From contig JAOTOL010001285.1 in NCBI GenBank assembly GCA_034440575.1, positions 101,001 through 165,000 of the forward strand: a DNA stretch of 64,000 nucleotides. Direction: 5' to 3'. The translations under genes and the position numbers were made by a program. This DNA comes from Imbricaverruca yamaguchii (taxonomy: Eukaryota > Arthropoda > Thecostraca > Neoverrucidae). This document shows positions 32,426-42,459 of this stretch, one piece after another; position 1 is the first letter of the stretch; every line of letters starts with the position of its first letter. The notes beneath the pieces were generated by a model. The model did not search any database, was not told the origin of the DNA, and was given only the letters and a program-made list of their open reading frames with translations.

Positions 32426-33434
32426 ATGTAACTCCTGAATGTGTAGCTCCTGAGTGCCTAGGGTGATCGTCCCGAACCTCACCCAGTTCTGCTAACATGT
32501 GCTTTACGATGTGGGATGCCTTTTTCTCTCTACAATGACCAGGGACAGCTCCTTGTGCGAATTTTCGGAAGCATGTTACGAAAATATTCCCGCTTAAAAA
32601 TCACATCAAGTGACATGTTTGGCCGCTTCGTAACTGCTTGCATGCTTGGCCGCAATCACATCGTAACCGCTTGTACCTTCGACAGCACTACTTCATGATA
32701 ATTCCTCGTCGAGCGTCGCAACCACTGTTGGTGAAAGGCCGCTGAGCATGCGATTTCAGATATTATATTTCGCATGCGTATCTGAGACGCACCGAAGGTG
32801 TGTGAGAAATATGGCAAAAATGCACAGCCAAAGTGCATGCAACTGATCGTAACGAGGAACAGTATTACCACACGAACGCCTATGGAAATATTGAAAAGCT
32901 GTAGTAAATTTCGAAGGCACAGTTTGGTCAAGCGCGACTCTAGGCATCTGCTTGGGAGGCATACTTGACAAGCGTCTCCATTATTGTCCTCGCTTGGTAT
33001 GGCTTGGGATAGCCAGGGTATAGCTGGTATAGCTTGGGAGGCATACTCGTCCTCGGTCGTATGATTCCTTCAACCGGCGAGATGCCGTCGGAAGGCGATA
33101 CACTAATGCTATTGCGCCGAGTGTTTGAAAGCAAATACCCGACACGTTCGCCAGAGGCGGATGCATAATTAGAATGACGGGGGAAAAGGGGAGTTTCCTT
33201 CATAGTTTAGCTATATAGATATTATTATACATGGTTTACATTATACATGGCTAGTATAATATATTAGTATATAGTATGGTATTGGTATATACCACAGTAT
33301 ATCATGTAGCATAGTACGGTATATTAATTTATAGGTTTGCATTTTGAGATCTTCAGAACTAAGACCAAACAGAAAGAAGCTTTGGTTGTCACATAGCGCG
33401 CTCCAACGTCCGGTCAGTTAACGTTGCCGACTCC
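32426..33434. other. No gene recognised; AT-rich part
   Basis: Nothing recognised. 33195-33335 is rich in TATAGTATGG and GGTATAT words, a degenerate AT-rich repeat. Confidence 0.35.
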
Positions 33435-33718
33435 CAGCTCTGAATGTGGTGGTGGTGGATTGGAGTTTAGGGGCGCGTCGACATCAAGGGTCACTTTGCG
33501 CCCATCAGCTCTGAATGTAAGCATCACGAGCCTCCTGAAGACGAAGCTCTGATTTTGTTCCCACTCAAACACCGGTGGAATTGCTATGTGATCAGGATCG
33601 CGGAAGGCTTCCAGACACTCGGCGACAGGGAAGCACCTCTCTGGGTCTTCCACTGGAGGACGTGGCCTGACCTGACCGGAGCTTGACCCGACGATCGACA
33701 GCAGCTCCGCCTCCGGTA
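33435..33718 (-). CDS. Candidate exon interrupted by an HT insertion
   Basis: Seen on the minus strand: a pyrimidine tract and TTTCAG (33724-33729), and one codon later AG before TACCGG (33718). An open frame of about 62 codons with G or C at nearly every third position then runs to about 33520. Without the HT (33448-33505) and one 13-bp repeat the frame would end in GSRQR and a TAA near 33420. With the HT it reads through the whole element in frame and stops at 33414. The predicted peptide is acidic, with words such as VEDPERC and EWEQNQSFVF. I do not recognise a family. Inference: a real exon with an altered C-terminus, or an old pseudogene. A second frame is open only to 33592. Confidence 0.33.
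33448..33505 (-). mobile_element. HT element, CCA-tail subfamily
   Basis: 58 bp. Exact 13-bp TSD CAGCTCTGAATGT at 33435-33447 and 33506-33518. Full hairpin ending GCGCCCAT. Confidence 0.92.
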
Positions 33719-33876
33719 CTCACCTGAAACGCAAAAAAGGCCACATCAGTAACAGTTTGGTCACGAATGAGCAACAAACATAACACTCGTCACGGCACCA
33801 AGAACACCACACTCCATGCCATGGAAGAAGAAGAACCTTGGGTTCTTTTGCGAGGCATTCAACCGCCAGGTTACAT

Positions 33877-34133
33877 CAGTGTAAAATAATTGACGATGTG
33901 ACCTGAAAATTCAGTTAATGGAATTGTGCTATTTCATCTTTGTCTTAGGTTTTTACGAGTTTGCCACATGATGTTTATGCCGTTGGACTGTAAAATGCAT
34001 CTGACTGAAGTGAAAGTCATTCCGCTTTTTTAATCCTTAAGTGGCGATCCTTTATTTTCTTCTAATCTCACTTTTCCCAAACAACTTCTTTCTTCATCCA
34101 CACAGCTAATGGTGAAGTAATTTTAGGACACTG
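33877..34133. mobile_element. Non-autonomous hAT-like DNA transposon (MITE)
   Basis: 257 bp, AT-rich, no coding capacity. Ends in inverted repeats: left CAGTGTAAAATAATT, right (reverse complement) CAGTGTCCTAAAATTAC. Flanked by an 8-bp TSD, GGTTACAT (33869-33876) and GGTTATAT (34134-34141), one mismatch, in the SINE-K hairpin. CAGTG ends with 8-bp TSDs fit the hAT superfamily; the family is inferred from ends only. Confidence 0.8.
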
Positions 34134-34195
34134 GGTTATATAGCGTCGCCAACCTCTCACGCCGACTCGTCGCGGGTGGACTCGGCTATGCCGTC

Positions 34196-34247
34196 AGTTA
34201 TTTAGGATTTAGAGCGCATCGACCAGAGTTGATCATTCGCGTCGGTG
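34196..34247 (-). mobile_element. HT element nested in SINE-K
   Basis: 52 bp, GACCAG-loop subfamily. TSD ATGCCGTC at 34188-34195 and 34248-34255, both copies being SINE-K sequence. Confidence 0.88.
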
Positions 34248-34359
34248 ATGCCGTCTGTTGTGAGATTCGAACCCACAATCTTGCGATCAAGAGTCCGACG
34301 CTCTCCCAACCGAGCTACCGCGGCCCCTCCATGCCATGGGACACCACCAGAAGACGTAT

Positions 34360-34390
34360 GACTGATGTAGTCGATGCGTCCCTAAACTTC
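34360..34390 (+). mobile_element. Shortest HT copy, 31 bp
   Basis: Only the inner stem, 3' outer-stem strand and CCCTAAACTTC remain. Flanked by an exact 21-bp duplication (34339-34359 and 34391-34411, beginning GGACACCACC). Its first bases overlap the outer TSD of the neighbouring SINE-K. Confidence 0.82.
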
Positions 34391-34654
34391 GGACACCACC
34401 AGAAGACGTATCGGTACTCGGCACAGAAGTCACATGACCCCCAGACGTTGCTGACACAGTAATGCACGATGCACAAACAGCGATAAAGCCACCCCGACAC
34501 GAAACCAAAGGACCATGATTAACGACCATTATTTATAGCCGAAGGATGCATGAATAATTGACCCCGTTTGTGCAACAACGTCGACAACCGCTATGCCTGC
34601 TGGCAAACATTGTTGTTACGGCGCATCAAATACTTCACGTCACAGTAATGGAAC

Positions 34655-34946
34655 ACACAGCGCCCGGATTCCTCACAGTGAGCGATGTGAGGCTGGGCGG
34701 TGTTTAACACACACAGCGCCAGGATTCCTCACAGTGAGCGATATGAGGCTGGGCGGTGCACAACACACACAGCGCCAGGATTCCTCACAGTGAGCGATGT
34801 GAGGCTGGGCGGTGTTTAACACACACAGCGCCAGGATTCCTCACAGTGAGCGATGTGAGGCTGGGCGGTGTTTAACACACACAGCGCCAGGATTCCTCAC
34901 AGTGAGCGATGTGAGGCTGGGCGGTGTTCAACACACACAGCGCCAA
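34655..34946. repeat. 56-bp tandem repeat, five copies
   Basis: Unit CACACACAGCGCCAGGATTC, then CTCACAGTGAGCGATGTGAG, GCTGGGCGGTGTTTAA. Each unit can form a hairpin from CCTCACA and TGTGAGG. Copies nearly identical; one reads GTGCACAA for GTGTTTAA. Confidence 0.95.
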
Positions 34947-35012
34947 TGCGAGATCAGTGGCTCCTGGTCAGTCACCACCCGTCACGCACGCATGTACGCG
35001 TCATGATTGGTG

Positions 35013-35075
35013 TGTGCGTGTGATTAGTGTTTTAGGGCGCATCGACCATCGTAGAGCATCATTTAGCGCCCAGCC
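35013..35075 (-). mobile_element. HT element
   Basis: 63 bp with loop CATCGTAGAGC and GCGCCC end. Exact 12-bp TSD TCATGATTGGTG at 35001-35012 and 35076-35087. The tail is GTGTGTGCGTG-like on the plus strand. Confidence 0.88.
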
Positions 35076-35439
35076 TCATGATTGGTGGAGCCAGGGGGTG
35101 GCACTGAGGGAATTTACCCACATGAGAAATTGCGCCCGTCTAGAGAGGTTCGGTCGTACCCCCACCTTCTCGTCCCGTTTCACGGATTCTTCAGCCGACG
35201 GCAGTCCATTAATAGGAAAGGGTGCACGTCCCGTGTGTTTCAGTCCACTTCCCTAGTCCACCAAATTGTCAGCCCGAAGCGAAGAAATGGCGCCTTCCAA
35301 GAGTGTGCCCCTCCCTCAATGAAAATGCCTGGATGTGCCCCTGCGTCCGGCATACACAGTCGGTTGCTGGGCGTTTTTCTGCGCCATCCAGCAAGGCGAC
35401 CGCCCGCCTCACAGTTCAGAATCGGGCCAGCTACACCAT

Positions 35440-35925
35440 CTCCTTCCATCTTCCATCAGCATCTTCTCCCAGTTCAGAAACAGGCCCGCTACTCCACGCG
35501 CGTAGTCTACGCCCGTCTCCCAGTTCAGAAGCGGGCCCGCCTCACCACGCGCATATCGGTTGGTTACTTGGGCTCAGAGGCGCATCGACTGCTTCGGTCA
35601 TACAGCGCTCAACCACGCGCACATAGTCTGCGGCCGTGTTCCCAGTTCAGAAACAGGCCCGCTACTCCACGCGCACATCGTCCGCGGCCGTGTTCCCAGT
35701 TCAGAAACAGGCCCGCTACTCCACGCGCACATCGTTGCGCCCGTGTTCCAAGCAGGCCCGCTACTCCACGCGCACATAGTCTGCGGCCGTGTTCCCAGTT
35801 CAGAAACAGGCCCGCTACTCCACGCGCACATCGTCTGCGGCCGTGTTCCCAGTTCAGAAACAGGCCCGCTACTCCACGCGCACACCGTCTGCGGCCGTGT
35901 TCCCAGTTCAGAAGCTCGCCACACC
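35440..35925. repeat. About 54-bp tandem repeat with HT inside
   Basis: Unit built from CCCAGTTCAGAAACAGGCCC, GCTACTCCACGCGCACA and TCGTCTGCGGCCGTGTT, about eight copies with some shortened. An HT occupies 35554-35611, so the array predates that insertion or was amplified around it. Confidence 0.93.
35554..35611 (-). mobile_element. HT element in tandem array
   Basis: 58 bp, TTACTTGGGCTCAGAGGCGC tail and stem on the plus strand, ending CAGCGCTCA. TSD ACCACGCGCA at 35544-35553 and 35612-35621. Other array units lack it. Confidence 0.88.
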
Positions 35926-36263
35926 GGCGCACGCTCCGCGCAGGCGACAGATCATGACGGCGCATTTCGGCCTTAATTGCGGCCATTCTGAGCCGTGTCG
36001 GACGTGCAGTAGGGTCGAGTTGGCGCCCGGCCCAGCGGGAGGCTGACCCGTACGGCCGGCGCGCATAACGCGGCCTGAAAACAATGACTGTGCCGCTTGG
36101 GACGCTGGATCAGAATGACTTCATCCAGCGTGGCAAGTGCGCCGCGAAGACGCAACGGCGCGGCTGCCACCCCGCCCTCCCACAGCACCCCCTCCCTGAG
36201 GGGGGGTTCTACAGCACTCAGCAGCCGCAGAGTGCTGTAGAAATCGAATGTCACTTCTAAGGA

Positions 36264-36502
36264 GTTAGTTATTAGGGCTTTAGGGCGCATCGACTATTGT
36301 TTCATATTACCGACGTTATATATTATTATTCATATTATCGACGTTCATGTAGCGCCCATAACAATACAACTGATCTGCACGCCGATATATCGCACATGCT
36401 AGCTAGTTAGACTTGCAGAATATTAGTCAACAGAACGAATCGTACATAAAATAAAGTATGGCAACATTCAACATTTTGAACGTGGGGCATATATTACTGA
36501 GA
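36264..36502 (-). mobile_element. Composite HT element, 239 bp, expanded loop
   Basis: Exact 13-bp TSD TCACTTCTAAGGA at 36251-36263 and 36503-36515. The HT apical loop has grown by about 40 bp and contains two 15-bp copies of CATATTAYCGACGTT separated by ATATATTATTATT. GCGCCCATAAC and an AT-rich body of about 140 bp follow. Confidence 0.88.
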
Positions 36503-36515
36503 TCACTTCTAAGGA

Positions 36516-38642
36516 CATGTGTTATTGGTCTAATGTACTGCTTGGTGGTAGTAGTATTTCAGGTAGTATTTCAGGCAGTCAGTCAGTTACTCCCCAACAC
36601 CGCAAATACAATTTTAATGATATTTACACACATACATGGGAATGGGTCGAAACCGCGATACGGTTTCAAGTCGATTGGAACTTTCCAAGGGATAATCGGG
36701 CTGCTCTAGTTTTTGGATCGAAGTGCGCGATCACCAATTCACGCTTCGGAAAGGAGAAACATGCGTTCACGCGAAAACACTCGCGCCGTATTTCGAGAAA
36801 ATACGGCGGAAGCGAGCGCTCACAATAATGGCCGTAGCTGGGCAGCCACGGCGACTTGACACCCATGTATTAAATCGCAGGGTGCACCCGAGTGAACCTG
36901 GAACGGCACCTTTTGAACCCAGAGGGGCGGACGGGTGGCGGTCGGCCCCTTCGCCCCTCCCCTCCTCCCGATCGTTCCCTGTGCCGGTCAAATAACGTGT
37001 GTTCAAACATACTGTTGGTCAGACTTTGGTCGAAGCTCCCTCAAACCCAAATAACAACCGTTGGTCGGTTGTTCTTTGTTCAAGACTCGGCCACACATTC
37101 GAAGCTGAAATTACCATGCCACTAAATTGGTCGTAGTGCATGCACAATTTAACGAGACGTTTACATGACGCAAAGGAATCAGAGATAACAACAACAACGC
37201 TCCATAAACCATTCAGCGCGATCAAGCGATATTCCACCGTTTGCGTGGGCCGTGATGACGAGGCGTAAGCCTAAGAAAGACAGCGCTGCACTAAGGAGGA
37301 ATATGCGGTTACTGGTTTGTCCAAAAAAGATCCAAGCATACCATTTTTACCATGGATATCATGCTATTGGCACTCCGATGGATACGATTGGAGGAGCATC
37401 AGCAGCTACATAATGCGCTTTGATTGTGAAAGGAAAAATAATACTTGAGCGCGTTATTATCGTGTTCTCCGGATGTACTTCCACTACAAAAGATAGCACA
37501 TCATGAAAAACGTACAGAGCATGGCATCACCGTATTGGTGGGCCAGCGCACCGACGACACAGACGGATCTTGACCACATCACAGTGGATCATATATTGTG
37601 TTCCGATAAGCATAACGGCTCGTGACGTAACGGACCGCAAACATAGGCTCAGGGCATCGCTGAAGTCGGCGCGAATTGCTGACTGAATTATTCATACACC
37701 ACAAGTTGCAAGCAAGCGCTTAACTCCGCGCCCGTCCAGAGACTTCACGCCGCCGCACCATGGCCACGGTGCCGGACGTCGTGACCGTCAATATGCCCGC
37801 TTCTCAGTGATAAATTATTCGTTAAATAGGGTGGAAAATACCACTTTCTGAACACTCGATCGACATTCATCTCCAAGAAGTATCGACATCTTGCTCCATG
37901 ATGCATGCTTATGAAGTCTTCCTGTGTCATTTCTAACGCTATCTCGCTTATAGGCATCATGTTAATGCTCCTAATAAGGAATAGTTATACACGAACATTT
38001 AGCAACGCAATTTCGGGGCAAAGGGATTAACTATGATGTGATATGGTGTACTGTACCAGTTTATAGCATAGGTAATTTTCTACCTGTCCCGTCTATAGCT
38101 CTTCATAAATTATGAATATCAAAGCAAATGACAAATGTACAGTTGTGAGTACCTACACAATTGGCTCAAATTTGAGTCTGAAAGACATCAAAAGCATTTT
38201 AATTGACACTAATTCCATGGCAAATTTCGACATCCTTCTGTGCCCGTTTCGACATCTCACACCCAACGAAAAACCATTATTTTAACCCTGCCGCTGCTAG
38301 TCCCCGGTCGTCCGTGAGAGCGGGTTATTCTACCACCGGGGGTCCGTGCGCCGCCGTGCCGCCCGCCATCGGCATGCTCTGCCCGGCGCCACCGCCAAAT
38401 TTGCCGCCAAATTAACATACCACTTAATAGGGCGGTGATGTATGCTACACGCGGCCCGGCTGTAGAACGCTCGGGTCAAGATTAATGTCCCTGCAGTCGG
38501 TCGAGAATGAACTGTCGTCTAATTGGGTGTTGTGCTGCAGCCCGCGCTGCCAGTGCATGATTCCACTGCAGGTGGCTAGGACATGGTGGCTGTAGTACAC
38601 GTGATCATTCACGGGCATCGTTCATGAACGTCGCTCGAGCGC
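36516..38642. other. No gene recognised
   Basis: Over 2 kb of unique-looking DNA, mostly AT-rich, with a duplicated GTAGTATTTCAGG at 36545-36575. 37025-37065 faintly resembles an HT sense copy (CCCTCAAACCCAAATAACAA) but is too damaged to call. No supported exon. Confidence 0.35.
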
Positions 38643-38690
38643 TGGTTGGTTCGTTATTGGGGCCTCGACTGCGCCCGTCGTGTAGCGCCT
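38643..38690 (-). mobile_element. HT-like remnant
   Basis: GGTTGGTTCGTTATTGGGG, then CCTCGACTGCGCCCGTCGTG, resembles an HT with part of the outer stem deleted. No TSD. Confidence 0.5.
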
Positions 38691-38872
38691 GTCAAGTACT
38701 GAAATCGTCTGAAACAAAGTACTGAAAGCGATCATTTGGTATAGTTTGCATCATCATTGCGCAATATGCATGCACGTCTAACGTCGGCTTCAACAGGGGC
38801 GTCGGAATGCTGGAAATAATCGGGACTGGATTGCAGGAATGATGAGGAGGAAGTAGAATAGAGAGTACAGTG

Positions 38873-38909
38873 GTGGTGGTGGATTGGAGTTTAGGGGCGC
38901 GTCGACATC
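38873..38909 (-). mobile_element. HT element, truncated
   Basis: CCA-type tail, outer-stem 3' strand and start of inner stem only. TSD AGTACAGTG at 38864-38872 and 38910-38918. The following 80 bp are local AGAGAGTACAGTG-type repeats, so the border is approximate. Confidence 0.75.
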
Positions 38910-39012
38910 AGTACAGTGAGTAGTGAGAGAGACATCAGAGAGAGAGACAGTGAGTAGTGAGAGAGACATGTAACATCTGTACTCACAGAGAGTGAGTACA
39001 GAGAGTACAGTG

Positions 39013-39498
39013 ACATGGATCCATGCAGTAAGGCTGAACATGGTGACGTCAGGCGCATAAGGTGCGTGGGTCAGGCCTTAGGCCAAGTCTTGGCCAAACC
39101 TTGGGCTACCCCCATGCATTGGCGGATCCCTGACGGCCCTGGGCGGCTACCGGCGACCCTCGAGACCGCTGGGTGTTCTCGACTCTTGGTTCTCAATCAC
39201 AACCTCGACCGCCGGGAGTGGGTTTTCAGACGATCTCAGCCGGCCCTCAGAGAGCTCTCGACCAGACCTGAGATTCCTCCGGCGTCTCTCAGCCTGCAGT
39301 CCATCAGCCATACTTTCATCAGTTAGTCTTCGATAAGCCCTTGGGCGTCTACCAATCAACTCTCGGGTCCCCCTGCGTCCCCGCCAAACCGTTGATGCTG
39401 ACGGGGGCCTGGTGGGGTCCACAATTCACCACCGACCGCCACCGACCGGGCGTTCCGCAAGCTCGGTAGCGCATCTTTCGAGGTTGTCCCTTCCGGCC
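39013..39498. other. No gene recognised
   Basis: Mixed, moderately GC-rich DNA with no recognised repeat or supported exon. Confidence 0.3.
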
Positions 39499-39512
39499 TG
39501 CGGGGCCGCTGG

Positions 39513-39667
39513 GTGGTTGGCTGGTTATTGGTTTTACGACACATCAACCGTTGAATCATGTAGCGTCGCCAACCTCTCACGCCGATTGGTCGCGGGCGAC
39601 AGGTGAGACTCGAACCCACAACCTTTAGATTGTGAGACGAGCAACTTACCCCTAGACCACTCGTCCC
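39513..39667 (-). mobile_element. SINE-V with small deletion
   Basis: Lacks the AAGAGTAGCG segment after GCGGGCG. Tail CCAATAACCAGCC on the minus strand. TSD TGCGGGGCCGCTGG (39499-39512) and TGTGGGGCAGCTGG (39668-39681), two mismatches. Confidence 0.85.
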
Positions 39668-39695
39668 TGTGGGGCAGCTGGCAGCCGGTGAACTG

Positions 39696-39778
39696 TGGTG
39701 ATGTACACCGGGCTATACAGCCTGCCTGTTGTGGTGTACACCGGGCTATACAGCCTGTGGTGGTGCACACCGGGCTTC
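39696..39778. repeat. Short tandem repeat, about 27-30 bp
   Basis: Three copies of a unit containing GTGTACACCGGGCTATACAG and CCTG. The unit contains the palindrome GTGTACAC. Confidence 0.85.
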
Positions 39779-40029
39779 ATCTCGGCGGGCGACGTCTCGT
39801 TTGGACGACCTCGGGCGTCTTTTGGTGAACGTTTGGGTTCTCCTCTGGCGTCCATCGGTCAGTTCTCGCGTGCTCCTCGGATGTTTCTTCGTCGACCCTT
39901 GTTTTCCTGGACGTCCATCGGTCAGGCTTCCCCCGTGCTGTTTGTTTTTCTCCGCCGGGCCTCCGAGCGCCGTCAGTTCTCAGTCTCGTGTCACTCATCC
40001 GGGCCTCGGTAGATTCTTAGTCGGAATGG

Positions 40030-40735
40030 TCCGGTGTGCCTCCGCCAGCCCCCGGTCGGTCCGGCGTACCTCCGCCAGCCCCCGGTCGGTCCGGCGTACC
40101 TCCACCAGCCCCCGGCGTACCCCCGCCAGCCCCCGGCGTACCTCCGCCAGCCCCCGGTCGGTCCGGCGTACCTCCGCCAGCCCCGGTCGGTCCGGCGTAC
40201 CTCCGCCAGCCCCCGGTCGGTCCGGCGTACCTCCGCCAGCCCCCGGTCGGTCGGCGTACCTCCGCCAGCCCCCGGTCGGTCCGGCGTACCTCCGCCAGCC
40301 CCCGGTCGGTCGGCGTACCTCCGCCAGCCCCCGGTCGGTGCGGCGTACCTCCGCCAGCCCCCGGTCGGTCCGGCGTACCTCCGCCAGCCCCCGGCGTACC
40401 TCCGCCAGCCCCCGGCGTACCTCCGCCAGCCCCCGGCGTACCTCCGCCAGCCCCCGGCGTACCTCCGCCAGCCCCCGGCGTACCTCCGCCAGCCCCCGGT
40501 GGTCCGGCGTACCTCCGCCCCCCGGTCGTCCGGCGTACCTCCGCCAGCCCCCGGTCGGTCCGGCGTACCTCCGCCAGCCCCCGGTGCCACCCCGGCGTAC
40601 CTCCGCCAGCGGTCGGCCCGGCGCACCTCCGCCAGCCCCCGGCGTACCTCCGCCAGCCCACGACCAGCCCCCGGCGTACCTCCGCCAGCGTCCGTCGTAC
40701 CTCCGCCAGCCCACGACCAGCCGCCGGTCCGGCGG
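40030..40735. repeat. Minisatellite, 21- and 30-bp units
   Basis: About 28 copies of CGGCGTACCTCCGCCAGCCC, half extended by CCGGTCGGTC, with several short variants (TCGGCGTACC, GTGCGGCG). Two plus-strand frames of 438 codons and minus-strand frames of about 240 codons are by-products. Confidence 0.97.
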
Positions 40736-41236
40736 CCGGCATCAGTCCCGGTGCCGGAGGGGCTTCCATCCCGGTTCGGTGTCGGCGGCCGGCCTCACTC
40801 CAGCCCCGGTCCCGGTGTCGGCCGGCCGGACGGCATCGTCCGGTCCCGGGTGGCGGCCCGGCTGGCCGGCCTCACTCCCAGCCCCGGTCCCGGTGTCGGC
40901 GGCCGGCCTCACTCCCAGCCCCGGTCCCGGTGTCGGCGGCGCCCGGCCGGTATCGAGCGGCAGCGGCGGCGCCGGCGACACGCCGCCCGTCGAGAGCCGC
41001 CCCGACCGCCCTGTCACGCCACCGCCAATTACCGGCCGTGTTTAGCGTCCCGCACGCCACGCCCGACAGCCAGATTTGTGTTTGGAGCCGGCTCGGTCGC
41101 CGGTCGGGTGACGGCCGGTCGGCGCGCGCGACGCTCGCCCGTCGGCACGGACGCCGCCAACACGCCGACAAACAAGGCGACGCGAGAGAAAATCGACGGC
41201 GTCCGCCGAGGCCGATTCGACAGAGTGGGGTTCGAT
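40736..41236. other. GC-rich DNA with GTGTCGGCGGCCGGCC repeats
   Basis: 40775-40960 contains three to four copies of CCCAGCCCCGGTCCCGGTGT and CGGCGGCCGG. 40960-41236 is CpG-rich and unrepeated. No supported gene. Confidence 0.55.
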
Positions 41237-41250
41237 ACAATGTCACTTGG

Positions 41251-41362
41251 TTGGTTGGTTATTGGTTTCACGACACATCGACCATCAAGTCAAGTAGCGT
41301 CGCCAATCTCTCACGCCGATTGGTCGCGGGCGAAAAGTAGCGACAGGTGAGACCCGAACCCA
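41251..41362 (-). mobile_element. SINE-V, 5'-truncated in the B-box
   Basis: Starts at GGGTTCGGGTCTCAC (minus sense), so the A-box and anticodon arm are absent. Middle domain, hairpin and tail intact. Exact 12-bp TSD AATGTCACTTGG at 41239-41250 and 41363-41374, showing that 5' truncation happened during insertion. Confidence 0.92.
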
Positions 41363-41371
41363 AATGTCACT

Positions 41372-41417
41372 TGGTTATTTGGGCGCTTCGACCGGAGTTG
41401 ATCATTCGCGGATACGT
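41372..41417 (-). mobile_element. HT element next to SINE-V, same target
   Basis: GACCGG-loop subfamily, 46 bp. TGTCACT at 41365-41371 and 41418-41424. It uses the right-hand TSD of the neighbouring SINE-V as its target. Confidence 0.8.
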
Positions 41418-42208
41418 TGTCACTGACGCGGCGTGAAAGTTGACAGCGTTGTATGATTGCCTGCACGAAGTGTCTCCGGTGCGGTGTTTTAACTTTGGGT
41501 GGAAGCCAGATATCATTTTTAAATCGAGCCTTCACGTAGGGTACGACACCGCATCTAGTTGCTGATTATTTGCCACTTAGTCCACATATGGCGCATTAAC
41601 AGAAGATAGCCCTGTCATGCTACTTCTATATTAGTGCGCGATGTAACGACCGGTCTTGATTACGTCATGGCTTTATGTCATAATGTGGTATTTAAAACTC
41701 GACAAAAGCAACTTACTTCGCAGAAGGAAACATTCATTTGGCGACAACATCGAAAGTAACCTGGCTGAATAACACTTCTACAATATACAGCATACAATGC
41801 CATGCCAGACCATCATCACAACTCATGATTGTCTGTCCACAAACTATTTCACCGTTTTTCACTCAAAACATATTTCCTAATATTTTACATAACATCGGCG
41901 AAATCCTTGAAGCTCCAGAAAAAAATTACGACGAAGGGTCGCGTAGATCGGACTCTCGAGCACATTTCCGACAGCTTGAGCAGTAGTTGGCTCTCCCATT
42001 CACTTAGTTACGCCTCAATCGTTGTTACATCATTTACTACCGATACAAATTATCATGTTGAATAACAGCAGATGCATAACAGCTCCGGTGTATATTTAAT
42101 AGCAGCTGTTGCACCATATTTTAGTCCTCCTTGTGTCACATTAATCACAAATGTCTGCTCAATGACGTATTAAAAGCCGGCAGAGCGGCGAGCACGACTT
42201 CTCAGAAC
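41418..42208. other. No gene recognised
   Basis: AT-rich unique-looking DNA; no repeat or supported exon. Confidence 0.35.
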
Positions 42209-42223
42209 CTGGAGCTTGAGGGC

Positions 42224-42379
42224 TCTAGGGCCCTTTTTACGAAGCGTTCAACCGGCAGGTTATATGGCGTCGCCAACCTCTCACGCCGATCGGTCGCGGG
42301 TGAATTCCATCGGTTGTGAGGTTCGAACCCACAACCTTTCGATCGAGTCCGACGCTCTCCCAACTGAGCTATCGCGGCC
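42224..42379 (-). mobile_element. SINE-K copy with short middle
   Basis: Lacks the GACTCGGTAAATGCC part of the middle domain and several anticodon-arm bases. TSD CTGGAGCTTGAGGGC (42209-42223) and CCGGAACTCGAGGGC (42380-42394), 15 bp, three mismatches. Confidence 0.82.
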
Positions 42380-42459
42380 CCGGAACTCGAGGGCGCACCG
42401 ACCACGCGATTCTCTCGCGGCCACCACCATGGGCTGAAACCGCGACGTGGCAGCAAATC

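Larger units (their letters stand above)
33825..34326 (-). mobile_element. SINE-K broken by two later insertions
   Basis: Exact 13-bp TSD CTCCATGCCATGG at 33812-33824 and 34327-34339. Its parts, in plus order, are the GAAGAAGAAGAACCTTGG end, a DNA transposon (33877-34133), the hairpin and middle domain, an HT (34196-34247), and the tRNA-Lys-like head. Removing both insertions restores a normal SINE-K of about 180 bp. Confidence 0.92.

Noticed and set aside
34655..34946. CRISPR-like array
   Set aside because: The 56-bp units are contiguous with no unique spacers, and the context is a eukaryotic genome.
37025..37065. Additional HT copy
   Set aside because: Has a CCCTCAAACCCAAATAAC tail-like word but no recoverable stems and only a weak flanking repeat.
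39729..41350. Two 438-codon plus-strand frames, proline- and tyrosine-rich
   Set aside because: They translate the 21/30-bp minisatellite and flanking GC-rich DNA. The minus strand is equally open and there are no splice or start signals.
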